Of a DNA stretch of 39,171 nucleotides, positions 1 to 9,210 are shown in pieces; the stretch's first letter is position 1; each line of letters opens with the position of its first letter. Source of the stretch: Diphasiastrum complanatum. Taxonomy: Eukaryota > Streptophyta > Lycopodiopsida > Lycopodiales > Lycopodiaceae. The DNA lies in assembly GCA_029204225.1 (NCBI GenBank), contig MU835424.1, positions 1 through 39,171 on the forward strand, read 5' to 3'. The notes beneath the pieces are model-generated. The model was not told the DNA's origin, ran no database searches, and saw nothing but the letters and a program-made list of their open reading frames with translations. The position numbers were made by a program, and so were the translations under genes.

Positions 1-96
1 ATTCTACTATGTCAAGGTTGTGTATTGGGTGAAATGCAAAGAAAAGCTTAAAAAGGGCGGAGCAACATGAGCTAAAAGAATGCTTGAGCTCTCATT

Positions 97-232
97 CATT
101 CATAGTGACTTGTGCAGTACCATGTAAACCATGTCAATTGGTGGAGCATGATTATTTTACGGCACATTCATAGTGACTTGTGCAGTACCATGTAAACTAT
201 GTCAATTGGTGGAGCATGATTATTTGATGGCC
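97..232. repeat. 68-bp tandem duplication
   Basis: Two adjacent copies (97-164 and 165-232) both begin cattcatagtgacttgtg and differ at only a few bases, mainly near the right end of the unit. It lies outside any recognisable element. The rest of 1-416 shows no gene: the small ORF that reads through the second copy has no recognisable motif. Confidence 0.85.
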
Positions 233-416
233 CATTCATTGATGATCATTCTAGAAAAACATGAATATTTTTTGTTGAAAAGAAAATTAGATGCGTTTGC
301 TAGTTTCAAGCAATTTGAGTCATTAGTTGAAAATCTCGTGATTCAGACATTAATGTGTAAGATTTGATAGCGAAGGAGATGGAATTCCCACAAATCAAAA
401 AAATCCATTGACAATC

Positions 417-659
417 TCATGATGCATTTTCTCTCTCTACCCAAGGAGAGCAGCTTGTTTTTACTTAGATTATTTTTTGAATACTTTCCACACGTGTGAG
501 TGAGAGTTGGAAGTGATTGAATGCATGTAGTAGTGTGTTTTTGCCATAGAATCAAAGATAGATCTTGAATCTCAATCTAGTCTTGATCTTGGTGCATATA
601 CACACCTTAGGAGATGACAAGTACATGTAATGGACAATCCACACATGTGAAATTCAACA
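417..659 (+). repeat. Remnant of the 5' LTR of copia copy 1
   Basis: This segment matches, in opposite orientation, the inner part of the LTR at 29066-29798 (shared stretches around agcagcttgtttttactta and the palindrome CACACGTGTG at 489-498). It ends in CA at 659, directly before a primer-binding site. The relative's LTR is 733 bp, so only about the last third survives here; sequence to the left of about 417 no longer matches. Confidence 0.75.
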
Positions 660-672
660 TGGTATTAGAGCC
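660..672 (+). promoter_or_regulatory. Primer-binding site of copia copy 1
   Basis: tggtattagagcc follows the LTR end immediately and differs by one C-to-T change from the usual plant copia site TGGTATCAGAGCC, which is complementary to the 3' end of initiator methionine tRNA. It fixes the plus-strand orientation of copy 1. The untranslated leader then runs to the gag start at 1416 and contains no convincing ORF. Confidence 0.8.
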
Positions 673-1415
673 TACCTAAGGTTACCATGCATTTTGATCC
701 ATCTAAGTGAAAAAATTTCATCAATCTTGAGCTAGAAGTTGTCAAGGCCCATTTTCCTAGCTATCTTGTTCAATCTTGGATCAAAAGAGATCAAAAGGAC
801 ATTGATTGGGTCTGACCTGGTACTGTACGGAATCAGGTACTCAGACACGTGTGAGGAACATCCAATTTCAGTTTGGAAGTTCTCTCTCATGCTTGATCTA
901 TTTATCTTGCTTGATAGCTTGTTTTGAAGCTATTTTTGTCTAGTTTTTGATGCAATCAGTTTCATTCCATTTGGTTGAGCCAATCAGAAGTTATAAGCTT
1001 TTGAAAAGGGTTAGGTAGGGCACCTAGACCTGGGTGGACACATTTGGTTTGGTCAAGAGATTTCTTGGTTCATCCAAAATCACAGTTGTATGCTTGCCAA
1101 TCTCATCTATATGTGATCTAGGCACTGTTTTGAGATCTTAGCCATTTTGTTTCATGCAATATCATTGTATTTGAGTCAAATTTGGTTTCTTAGAGTACTT
1201 CACACGTGCTAAGAGTGTTTGATCCTAACTTTGCCTATACTCCATCATTTGATGTGAAATAGATCTTGTTTTAGAGAGATTTGTGTAGCTAGTGAGAATC
1301 AATTTACAAATAGTTGCAAGATCTTCCATAGGAGGAGATAGTACTCTCTTATTGGATCCTATTGAGAGTGTGTAGCAACATTTATTGTTCATCATTTGAG
1401 TTGTCTTCACTTCAA

Positions 1416-2369
1416 ATGTCTTCAATGGGTTCATCCTTGTTGGAATCAAGTGAAAGATTGACCCTTCAAACTATTCAATTTGGAAAATGAGGATGGAGTC
1501 CATCTTGATCCTTCAAGACGTGATGGACATAGTTCTTGGCCTTGAAAAAGAACCACAAGTTCTTCAAGAGGTTCAAAAATACAAAAAGAGAGCTAGGATG
1601 GCTCTCCACTACATTAATATGAATGTCTCTAATGAAATATTGAGGGAGATAGGTACTTGTACAACAGCCAAAGAAACTTGGGATTGTCTCAAGACTATCT
1701 ATGAGGCTAAGAATACCTCTAGGCTTCTCACTCTTAGGAATCAAATCTTTCAAAGTAGCCAAAAGAGTGATGAGAGTGCATCTAGTGTGTTGTGAGAGTA
1801 AAAGATATTCATAGAGAACTTGCTTGTATTGGTGATTACATCAATCAAATGAGCTAGTTCAAGTCATTCTCAATGGCTTGAGAAGTGAATTTGATAACCT
1901 TGTCCAATCCTATGCCATTAAGGAGGAGCTACCAAGTTTGGAGGCTCTCCAAAGTGTGCTAATTTTGGAAGAATCAAGACAAGAGTACAAGCTCTTGAGG
2001 ATGGACAAGCTTTCTTTCACTCATAATGACAGCAAAGCTCTCTTTGCCAAGGATAAGCACAAAAAGAGGAGCAAGAACCAACATCAACAATCCTCAAGAA
2101 AGGACAAAGTCAAATCCAAAGACAAAGATGAGGAGGAAGATGATTCCTCTAATACTTCATCATCCAAGCTCAAGAAGAAGAAGATCAAGTGCTTTTATTG
2201 TGGCAAGAAAGGTCATTATGCCACCAATTGCTTCAAGAAGAAGAATCAACTCAAGCAAGCCAACATTACTAATGAGAAGGAAGACACTATTGCAAGTGAT
2301 GGAGAGGGATCTCTTATGGTCTCTAGTTTCTCATCTACTCCTTTCAAGAAGGACGGCCTATGGTATTGA
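1416..2369 (+). pseudogene. copia Gag, copy 1 (frameshifted)
   Basis: Gag is the structural particle protein that packages element RNA. The likely start is the ATG at 1416, which opens a typical copia Gag beginning (short Met-Ser-rich leader, then a SNYSIWKMRMES-like motif) but needs a frame change near 1465-1475. Open segments at 1487-1795 and 1878-2369 carry the family pattern: alpha-helical UBN2-type Gag core, Lys/Asp/Glu-rich linker, then a CCHC zinc knuckle CFYCGKKGHYATNC at about 2190-2231 that binds RNA. A stop and frameshift separate the segments near 1795-1878. The same Gag type is seen in copies 2 and 3, more distantly related. Confidence 0.8.
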
Positions 2370-3572
2370 TAGTGGAGCCTCTTCACATATGTGTAGCTCC
2401 AAGGACTCTTTCTCTTCTATTGCACCTTATGATGGAGTCAAGAAATCAATATACACTGCAAATGATTTTGAATGTCCTATTGAAGACATAGGGAACATTC
2501 CCTTGAAGCTTGCATCCTCTAAAGTTCTTTCTCTCTCTAAAGTTCTTTATGTACCTAAGCTTACCAAGAATCTTATTAGTATTGGCCAATTGCTTGATAA
2601 TGGCCTTGATGTAAAATTCAATGTTGATACTTGCACTATCAAGAAGAATGATGAGAAACTTGCATTAGGATCTAGATTTGGTGGCATCTATAAACTAGAT
2701 CCAAATGAGTATTTGAATGCTTGTAATGTTGCTCTTGTGAACAAGCTCTCTATGGAGGAATTATGGCATAGGAGGTTGGGACATCCCAACTACAAATCCA
2801 TGCTCTCTATGATCAAAGAAGCCAAAGCTATTGGCTTGCCAAAGTCACTTTCCAAGAAGATCAAGCCTTGTGAGGCTTGTGCTATTGTTAAATCTCACAA
2901 AAAGCCATTTACAAGATCTTCTATCAAAAGCAAGCATCCTTTGGAGTTAATCCACTCGGATGTGCATTCCTCATCAACTACAAGCAAGGGAGGAGCCACT
3001 TGTTTTGTTACTTTCATTGATGATTACACAAGATTCACTTGGATATATCTTCTTGCTTCTAAATCTATGGTGTTTGATCATTTCATTATTTTCAAAGCTT
3101 ATGTAGAGAAGCAATTCTCATTCAAGATTAAAGCTCTTAGAAGTGTTGGAGGTGGTGAATATATCTCCAATAAATTTCAAGATTTTTGTGAGCTTGAAGG
3201 CATTAAAAGAGGGCTTTCTTGTGCCTACTCTCCATCTCAAAATGGAGTGGCCGAGAGAAAGAATAGATCTCTATGTGAATGTGCAAAATCTATGAGAATT
3301 GACGCATCTTTTCCCAAAGATTTTTGGGGAGAAGCCATTAATTGTGCAAATTATCTTTGCAATAGGCTCCCACATATAGCTCTTGGAGGAAAGTCACCAT
3401 ATGAAATCTTATTTTTGAAGAAGCCTAAAGTTGATCACCTTAGAGTTTTTGGATGCTTATGCTTTGTCCATATTCCCTTGGAAACAAGGAAGAAGGAAGA
3501 TCCTAGTGCATGCAAAGGGATCATGGTTGGATACTCATCCACCAAGAAGGCCTATAGAGTCTTTATACTCTC
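2350..3572 (+). pseudogene. copia protease and integrase N-terminal half, copy 1
   Basis: The frame opens with the aspartic protease motif IDSGASSHM (Asp at 2368-2370), shifted relative to gag by what looks like a 2-base loss just before it. Next come the integrase HHCC zinc finger (LWHRRLGH about 2760, then CEAC about 2870) and the rve core with the first catalytic Asp in HSD (2959-2961). The second catalytic position, normally Asp in a LRxDxGGEY context, is GTT (Val) at 3145-3147; the Glu in GVAERKNR remains. The frame is cut at 3572 by the LTR of copy 2 and resumes at 9206. ORF calls that start at 2026 join unrelated out-of-frame sequence to this domain. Confidence 0.85.
3568..3572. repeat. 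Target-site duplication of copy 2, left
   Basis: CTCTC immediately before the LTR start TGTGAAAG at 3573. The identical 5 bases follow the other LTR at 9206-9210. Five-base duplications are the norm for copia integrase. Confidence 0.92.
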
Positions 3573-4222
3573 TGTGAAAGATTACAGATCCTTAAGATCC
3601 AATCTATTTGAATGATCTTTGGTTAGAAAGAGAAATACACTACCAATTTCACCAATGTAGAAAAATCAGCATCTACACACAATTTGAGATGCAAACACTA
3701 ATAGAACTTGATCAAACTTGAATGAAATGATTATGTACTGTTGATGTCCGTACAAAACCAGCAAGCTACTATATTTCACACGTGTGGATCCAAAAATAGC
3801 AAATATAGTTCATTCTACACATAGAATTGCAAGCAATCACCAAGATAGTGCACCAATGGATAGTAGAACCCAAGAGAACCATGTATAAGCATGAAATGAG
3901 ATAGAGAAGAGAGAATATGACTCTCTCCACTAGTTACATCCTTTTATAACAGGTCCAAACCCTATTTGGCCACTTGGCTTTCCCACCAAAATGCTAACCC
4001 TACCAATTTTGGGTCTAGATTCAATGTACCCAACTTATTCAAATTGAATCTACTCAAACTCGCATTCTATCTTTCCCACACTTTCAAAAAGTGTTTATTC
4101 AAATGAAATTTAGACTAATGAACTTTGAAAAGTCAATCTCTAAGTCTAAAACAAGTTTTGGCCTTAATATGCCAAATATGAAAATATTGCAAAATGTGAT
4201 GAAACTAGTTGAATCTTTCACA
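3573..4222 (-). repeat. 3' LTR of copy 2
   Basis: 650 bp, reading TGTGAAAGATT...CACA on the plus strand (TG...CA ends on both strands). It contains the palindrome CACACGTGTG at 3777-3786 and a TATA-like stretch near 3942. It differs from its partner at 8556-9205 at roughly 19 scattered positions. Confidence 0.93.
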
Positions 4223-4727
4223 CTCCCTCTTCAACTAGTTTTAGCATAGACTTTGATAATACTCCAAGTGAAGTCCTATGCTTCATGAACAAGTCTTTTC
4301 CCAATGCTTTGGTGAAGATATTTGAAGACACATGTTGAAGCTCCACCTCCTTTGCAATGACTCGCTCCCTCACAAAATGATATTGTATCTCAATATGCTT
4401 GCTCCTAGCATGAAAGATAGGATTGGATGCCATTCTTTGGGCTGATTGATTGTCACAAAAGATGATTGGCCTCTCTGAAAAATCCAGCAAGTGAAGATCC
4501 TTGATCATCCTCTTGATCCATACCATCTCCTTTGTGCAATGTGTAAGAGCTTTGTACTCGGCCTCACTAGATGACAATGAGATAGTGGCTTGTTTCTTTG
4601 ACATCCATGATATAGCTCCATCACCTATGAAAATACAATAAGAACTAATGGATTTCCTATCCATTACATCTCCAGCATAGTTTGAATCTGAAAATCCAAA
4701 AAGATTAGGTGATGATTCCTCATACAA
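4218..4727 (-). pseudogene. copia RNase H, copy 2
   Basis: A full copia RNase H frame: GFSDSNYAGD, MDRKSISSYCIF, SWMSKKQATISLSSSEAEY, an FCDNQSAQ motif and HARSKHIEIQYHFVRE, ending in Lys-Leu-Val-Glu-Glu-Gly-Val with the stop in the LTR. The acidic residues of the nuclease core are present. It normally digests RNA in the RNA-DNA hybrid. Upstream, about 4728-4790 still reads as the RT-RNase H connector with small frame breaks, so the domain is well preserved but no longer attached to an RT. Confidence 0.85.
4223..4232 (-). promoter_or_regulatory. Polypurine tract of copy 2
   Basis: The minus strand reads GAAGAGGGAG next to the 3' LTR. It primes plus-strand DNA synthesis in LTR elements. The last codons of the polyprotein (Leu-Val-Glu-Glu-Gly-Val) are encoded by the tract itself, with the stop inside the LTR. 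Copy 3 has the same arrangement. Confidence 0.88.
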
Positions 4728-4793
4728 TATGCCAAAATCTCGAGTTCCAATGATTTACCTCAAAACTCGCTTTCCTAGCTTTCAATGCTCCTA

Positions 4794-5438
4794 GCATAGT
4801 TTTTGCCAATAGAACTTTGATCCATCATAAGAATGATCTTCTTCCTAAGAATAGATCTCCTTTCAATGATCATGTAATGCTCAAAATAGAAACAACCATA
4901 ATTGATATAGAGAATTGTGTCCAATTGGGATGCTTCACTATTTCTTACATCAATTTTACATGTAAAAATGTGACTAGAAGATGAAGAATCAAATAGAATG
5001 TAAATGAAATGATTCCACCATGCTTCCAACTCTGAACTCTCTAAAAAAATACAGCAAACAAACAATAAATGTGAGTGATCAACTTTTGCTTACATGTCTC
5101 CTCCTTCTTTGTCCTTTGTTGCCATGTATCCACCATGATACTCCATGAATGAGCCTCCATCTCCATCTTGCCTCAAGATACCATCATACCTTGATGACTT
5201 TACCATGAATGAGTGACATAATGAACCTCCAATAGCTTCATTTCCATTAGCAAAATCAGCCAAGAATGCTAGTACAAATCCAACATCAAAACAATGCTCA
5301 CCAATGTAGCTAGTTTTACCATATCTTGACAATTTGCACACATCCACATGAAATTGCTCAAACATAAGATAGAACAAGTAAAGTAAACTTGAACAACACT
5401 TCCTTGCTGCTCCTTTGACCTTACTTGAGTCTTCAATA
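4794..5438 (-). other. Unrecognised payload block in place of reverse transcriptase, copy 2
   Basis: About 645 bp that I cannot relate to any copia domain. It is closely similar (very roughly 85-90% by eye) to 17676-18307 in copy 3. On the minus strand it encodes an EDSSKVKGAA start, a hydrophobic LLYLFYLMFEQF stretch, VCKLSRYGKTSYI, a second hydrophobic segment, GNEAIGGSLCHSFM, DGDGGSFME, and later KIDVRNSEAS and DTILYINY. Copy 2 has a stop between the two halves (near 5094) where copy 3 is open. The block ends where copia sequence resumes (Leu-Gly-Ala-Leu-Lys-Ala, then the RVLRY-type motif before RNase H). Origin and function are unknown; a captured host fragment is possible. Confidence 0.7.
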
Positions 5439-5870
5439 TGCTCCATGTACACAAGAAGATCCTCCAAAAGATGTTCCACTCTTCATAAGAGATCGATACT
5501 CAAGATCCATTGCTTGAATCCACTCCTCTTCTTTCCTTGCTTGATCTACACTTGTAGGCTCATCCAAAGAGGCTAGGAAAGCAACATAATTTCCAGAAAC
5601 TACTTGCTTACCCTTTTGATCATATGTGAGCCTTGAAGGTACTTGTCTTTCTCTTGATGTTCTCCTTGGCTTTTGACTTGATGAAGGTCCATCATCACCA
5701 CCATCCAAAGTAGGATCCTTCTCATCAACATCAAGAATGTTAGAACCATCTACTTTACCATCAATCATGCTTGAAGACACCTTTGGAATGTTTCCCTCAT
5801 AAAAAATGACATCTCTACCAACAATCACTTTGTTAGTAGAGGGAATGTAAACCTTGTAGGCTTTACTCAC
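5439..5870 (-). pseudogene. Integrase C-terminal region and first residues of RT, copy 2
   Basis: Continues the integrase with KAYKVYIPSTNKVIVGRDVIF, an acidic/Ser-rich spacer, then the usual run-in to RT (WIQAMDLEYRSLMKSGT). At that point, where a copia RT would continue with a NxTWxLV-type motif, homology stops and the unrelated block begins near 5438. No YGLKQAP or YVDD box exists anywhere in this element. Confidence 0.8.
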
Positions 5871-7195
5871 CTCACTATATCCAACAAAAATACCTCTTCT
5901 TGAAGATGGATCCTCCTTGGTCCTATCATCAAGAGTGATGTTGACATAGCATGTGCATCCAAAGTTCTTAGAAAGTTGACACTCGGCCTCCTCTTGAATA
6001 GCATCTCAAAAGGTGTCCTTCCATCCAAAATAGCACTCGACCACCTATTGCACAACAAATTGGCACACAACAAAGCTTGATCCCAAAATGGTTTGTCAAG
6101 ATTAGCACTTAACCTCATAGCTTTAGCACTTTCACATAAAGTTCTATTCTTCCTTTCAGCCACTCCATTTTGTTGTGGGGTCCTTGATGTTGTATACTCC
6201 CTCTTGATCCCATGCTCATCACAAAAAGCCTTGAACTTGTTAGATATGTACTCACCACCATTGTCACCTCTCAAGCACTTGATCTTTGTGGAGAATTGGT
6301 TCTCCCTTGCATTCTTGAACTTGACAAAGACATCATACACTTCATCCTTGCTCTTTAGTAGATAGATCCAACAAAATCTACTAAAATCATCAATGAATGT
6401 TACATACATCTTAGCTCCATTATTGCTAATTGTAGTAAATCCATGAATATCCGAATGTACAAGCTGAAAAGGCTTTGTAGATCTAGAAATAGATCTAGTA
6501 TAAGGTACTCTATGTGACTTAGACAAAGCACAAGACTCACAAACATGCTTGTCATTACTTAAGGAACTTGGAAGACCAATCACAACCTTCTTCCTTGCCA
6601 TTACCTCCAATGACTTGAAGTTGAGGTGTCCCATCCTTTTGTGCCAAACCTCTTGATTAAAAATTTGCTCCCTTGCAACACATCCAATTTGGTTAGCAAT
6701 AACACAAGCATCAAGTTTGAACAACTTCCCTTTCCTTTTACCTTTTCCAATCAAGACATCCTTCATTTTGATCAAACAAGCATCTCCATCAAACTCCACC
6801 TTGAGGCCCTTACTTAGCATTTGACTCACACTAAGCAAATTCTTGGTAATAGATGGAATAAACAAGACATCCTCCAAATGAACATTCCTATTTGTAGAGA
6901 GAGAAATAGGAATTGTGCCAATCCCTTTGATTGCACACTCACCATCATTGGCCGTGTAGATCACCCTCTTGTCATCTCCATATGCCAACAAAGAAGTGAA
7001 ATATTCTTTGTGAAAGGTCATGTATGAACTTGCTCCACTATCAATCCACCAAGGATCTAGATCTCCATCATTAGCAAGCATACATGAAGACATCACAAAA
7101 GCATCATCATTTGCATCTTGCACATCCAAACCATCCTCATCAAGAGTAAGATTACCTTGCTTGTCTTCTTGATCTCTCTCTTCTTCTTGTAGCAC
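5867..7195 (-). pseudogene. copia protease and integrase, copy 2
   Basis: Residues are numbered within this frame. Protease DSGAS is at 52-56. The integrase HHCC finger is complete (His185, His190, Cys219, Cys222). The catalytic triad is complete as Asp249 (HSD), Asp311 (RGDNGGEY) and Glu347 (GVAERKNR), with the family's 35-residue Asp-Glu spacing. The product would cleave the polyprotein and insert element DNA. A one-base shift near 5970-5980 breaks the frame after the core; the following piece continues it. Gag lies upstream in a different frame only because of the GA slip described there. Confidence 0.88.
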
Positions 7196-7956
7196 TCACT
7201 TGCAAAGTGTCCTTTGATGCGACAATAGAAGCACTTGAGCTTTGATCTATCCTTCTTTTTGCTACTTGAAGAAGCATCCACTTGATCTTGCCCTTTAGAC
7301 CACTTGCTTTTGGATTTGCCCTTGAATTTGCCCTTTGTGAACATAGCATCCTCTTGAAGTGTCGATGTAGATCCACCTCTTGCTTGAAGCCTATATTCCT
7401 CATTGATCAAGATCTCTTGAAGGTCCATCAAACTTGGCAAAGTCTTTTGAATAGCAATACTTTGAACAATGTTAGCATGAGCATCCAACAAGCCATTAAG
7501 AATCACTTGAATAAGCTCTCCTTCCTTAATGCTTTCATCTATGCAAGCTAACTCATCATTCAATGCTTTCATTCTCAAAACAAAAGTACTTGGACTTTCT
7601 TCATTCTTTTGCAAATAAGAAAAGATTTTCCTTCTTAGAGTCAACACTCTAGAAGTAGACTTGGATTCATAAAGCTTCTTCAATGAATTCCAAGCTTCCA
7701 AATATGATGTGCACTTACCAACTTCCTTGAGAAGTTCATTGGTAACATTCATCTTTATCATGTGTAGAGCTTTCTTGGCCCTCTTGTCATACCTCAATTG
7801 ATCTTGTTGTGTTGCTGGTCTCTCCTCCAAACCTACAACAATATCCAAAACATCATTCATCTCAAGAAGTGACTCCATCCTCACTTTCCATAATAAATAG
7901 TTACTTGAGGTAAGCCTATCATTGGCTTCCAACATGACTCCAATTGAGGTTGCCAT
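7093..7956 (-). pseudogene. copia Gag, copy 2
   Basis: Start ATG at 7956, 588 bases downstream of the PBS. Residues 1-200 form a UBN2-type Gag core (SNYLLWKVRMESLL near 18-31, RRKIFSYLQ near 108-116, ACIDESIKEGE near 137-147). A Lys-rich linker leads to an intact CCHC knuckle CFYCRIKGHFASEC at 242-255. Just after the knuckle the frame departs from the family: an apparent GA-dinucleotide gain in a GAGA run (about 7160-7180) throws translation out of the protease frame. Copy 3 reads through the same point without a break, so this is a mutation rather than a normal frameshift site. Confidence 0.85.
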
Positions 7957-8543
7957 GTAGCAATGACCTGATCTTCTCTTTCAACATGTTTCAATGCACA
8001 AAGCACTCCTTTGAACAAAAACAAATGCTTTCAAAAGAAATCACCAAGATTTGAAACTATCTCACAAATTCTCTTCTAGCACTTATCCAAGCAAATCAAC
8101 ACATAGAATCATGGAATCTTGATCAGCCTATGATCTATCCTCAATCTAATGACTTTTGCCACTTCCTAAGACTGAAATACACTCAAATGAAGTCCAGCAA
8201 CCTCACTATCTAGAGATCCAATCAAAATTAGGGTTTTGACAAAATCACAAAAAATTGACTATTCCAAATCTACATGCAAATGCTGAAAATTTGATATGCA
8301 ATCTATAAGCCACCACTTAGGCTGAACCAATGATCCAAAAATCGGCCAAATCCAGCATGTGAATTCAAAAAACGGAATTGAACAAGTATATTGACCTATT
8401 TAGTGTTCTGATCTACAAAGATCCAATCTACAAAACCAAAAAATCCGATTTTGGTGTAGAATCCTCTCTAGCATGCTCTAGACTTGATATCTTCACCAAA
8501 TCATTGATAGATCTGATTTTCTCCTTCATAACCTGAAACACAA

Positions 8544-8555
8544 GCTCTGATACCA
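8544..8555 (-). promoter_or_regulatory. Primer-binding site of copy 2
   Basis: The minus strand reads TGGTATCAGAGC, abutting the 5' LTR. This is the classic plant copia site for initiator Met tRNA. The untranslated leader occupies about 7957-8543, with no ORF of note. Confidence 0.95.
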
Positions 8556-9205
8556 TGTGAAGGATTTCAGATCCTTAAGATCCAATCTACTTGAATGATC
8601 TTTGGTTAGAAAGAGAAATACACTACCAATTTCACCAATGTAGAAAAAGCAGCATCTACACACAATTTGAGATGCAAACACTAATAGAACTTGATCAAAC
8701 TTGAATGAAATGATTATGTATTGTTTCTGTCCGTACAAAACCAGCAAGCTACTATAGTTCACATGTGTGGATCCAAAAATAGCAAATATAGATCATTCTA
8801 CACATAGAATTGCAAGCAAACACCAAGATAGTGCACCAATGGATAGTAGAACCCAAGAGAACCATGTATAAGCATGAAATGAGATAGAGAAGAGAGAAGA
8901 TGACTCTCTCCATGAGTTACATCCTTTTATAGCAGGTCCAAACCTTATTTGGCCACTTGACTTTCCCACCAAAATGCTAACCCTACCAATTTTGGGTCTA
9001 GATTCAATGTACCCAACTTATTCAAATTGAATCTACTCAAACTCGCATTCTATCTTTCCCACACTTTCAAAAAGTGTTTATTCAAATGAAATTTAGACTA
9101 ATGAACTTTGAAAAGTCAATCTCTAAGTCTAAAACAAGTTTTGGCCTCAATATGCCAAATATGAAAATATTGCAAAACGTGATGAAACTAGTTGAATCTT
9201 TCACA
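8556..9205 (-). repeat. 5' LTR of copy 2
   Basis: 650 bp, same ends as its partner, and next to the PBS, so this is the promoter-bearing LTR for minus-strand transcription. A TATA box CTATAAAAGG lies on the minus strand at 8923-8932. The CACACGTGTG palindrome of the other LTRs is here decayed to CACATGTGTG near 8760. Confidence 0.93.
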
Positions 9206-9210
9206 CTCTC
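9206..9210. repeat. Target-site duplication of copy 2, right
   Basis: CTCTC directly after the LTR end TTTCACA at 9205, matching 3568-3572. The interrupted copy 1 reading frame continues from here. Confidence 0.92.

Larger units (their letters stand above)
3573..9205 (-). mobile_element. Complete but RT-less Ty1/copia element (copy 2), minus strand
   Basis: 5633 bp with two 650-bp LTRs, target duplication, PBS and polypurine tract all in place. The order on the minus strand is LTR, PBS, leader, gag, protease, integrase, an unrelated block (4794-5438) where RT should be, RNase H, PPT, LTR. About 19 of 650 LTR positions differ by hand count (near 3%), so insertion is moderately old. Without RT it could not copy itself and is a non-autonomous member, probably mobilised by a full-length relative. 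It shares LTR type, Gag and the unusual block with copy 3. Confidence 0.93.

Noticed and set aside
660-672. tRNA-like sequences at the PBS sites (660, 8544, 13088, 21482, 31589)
   Set aside because: These are short complements of tRNA 3' ends in LTR elements, not tRNA genes; no cloverleaf surrounds them.
2026-2352. First 110 codons of the plus-strand ORF 2026-3615
   Set aside because: They are an out-of-frame reading of the gag linker and zinc knuckle; only the part after about 2353 is real protease-integrase.
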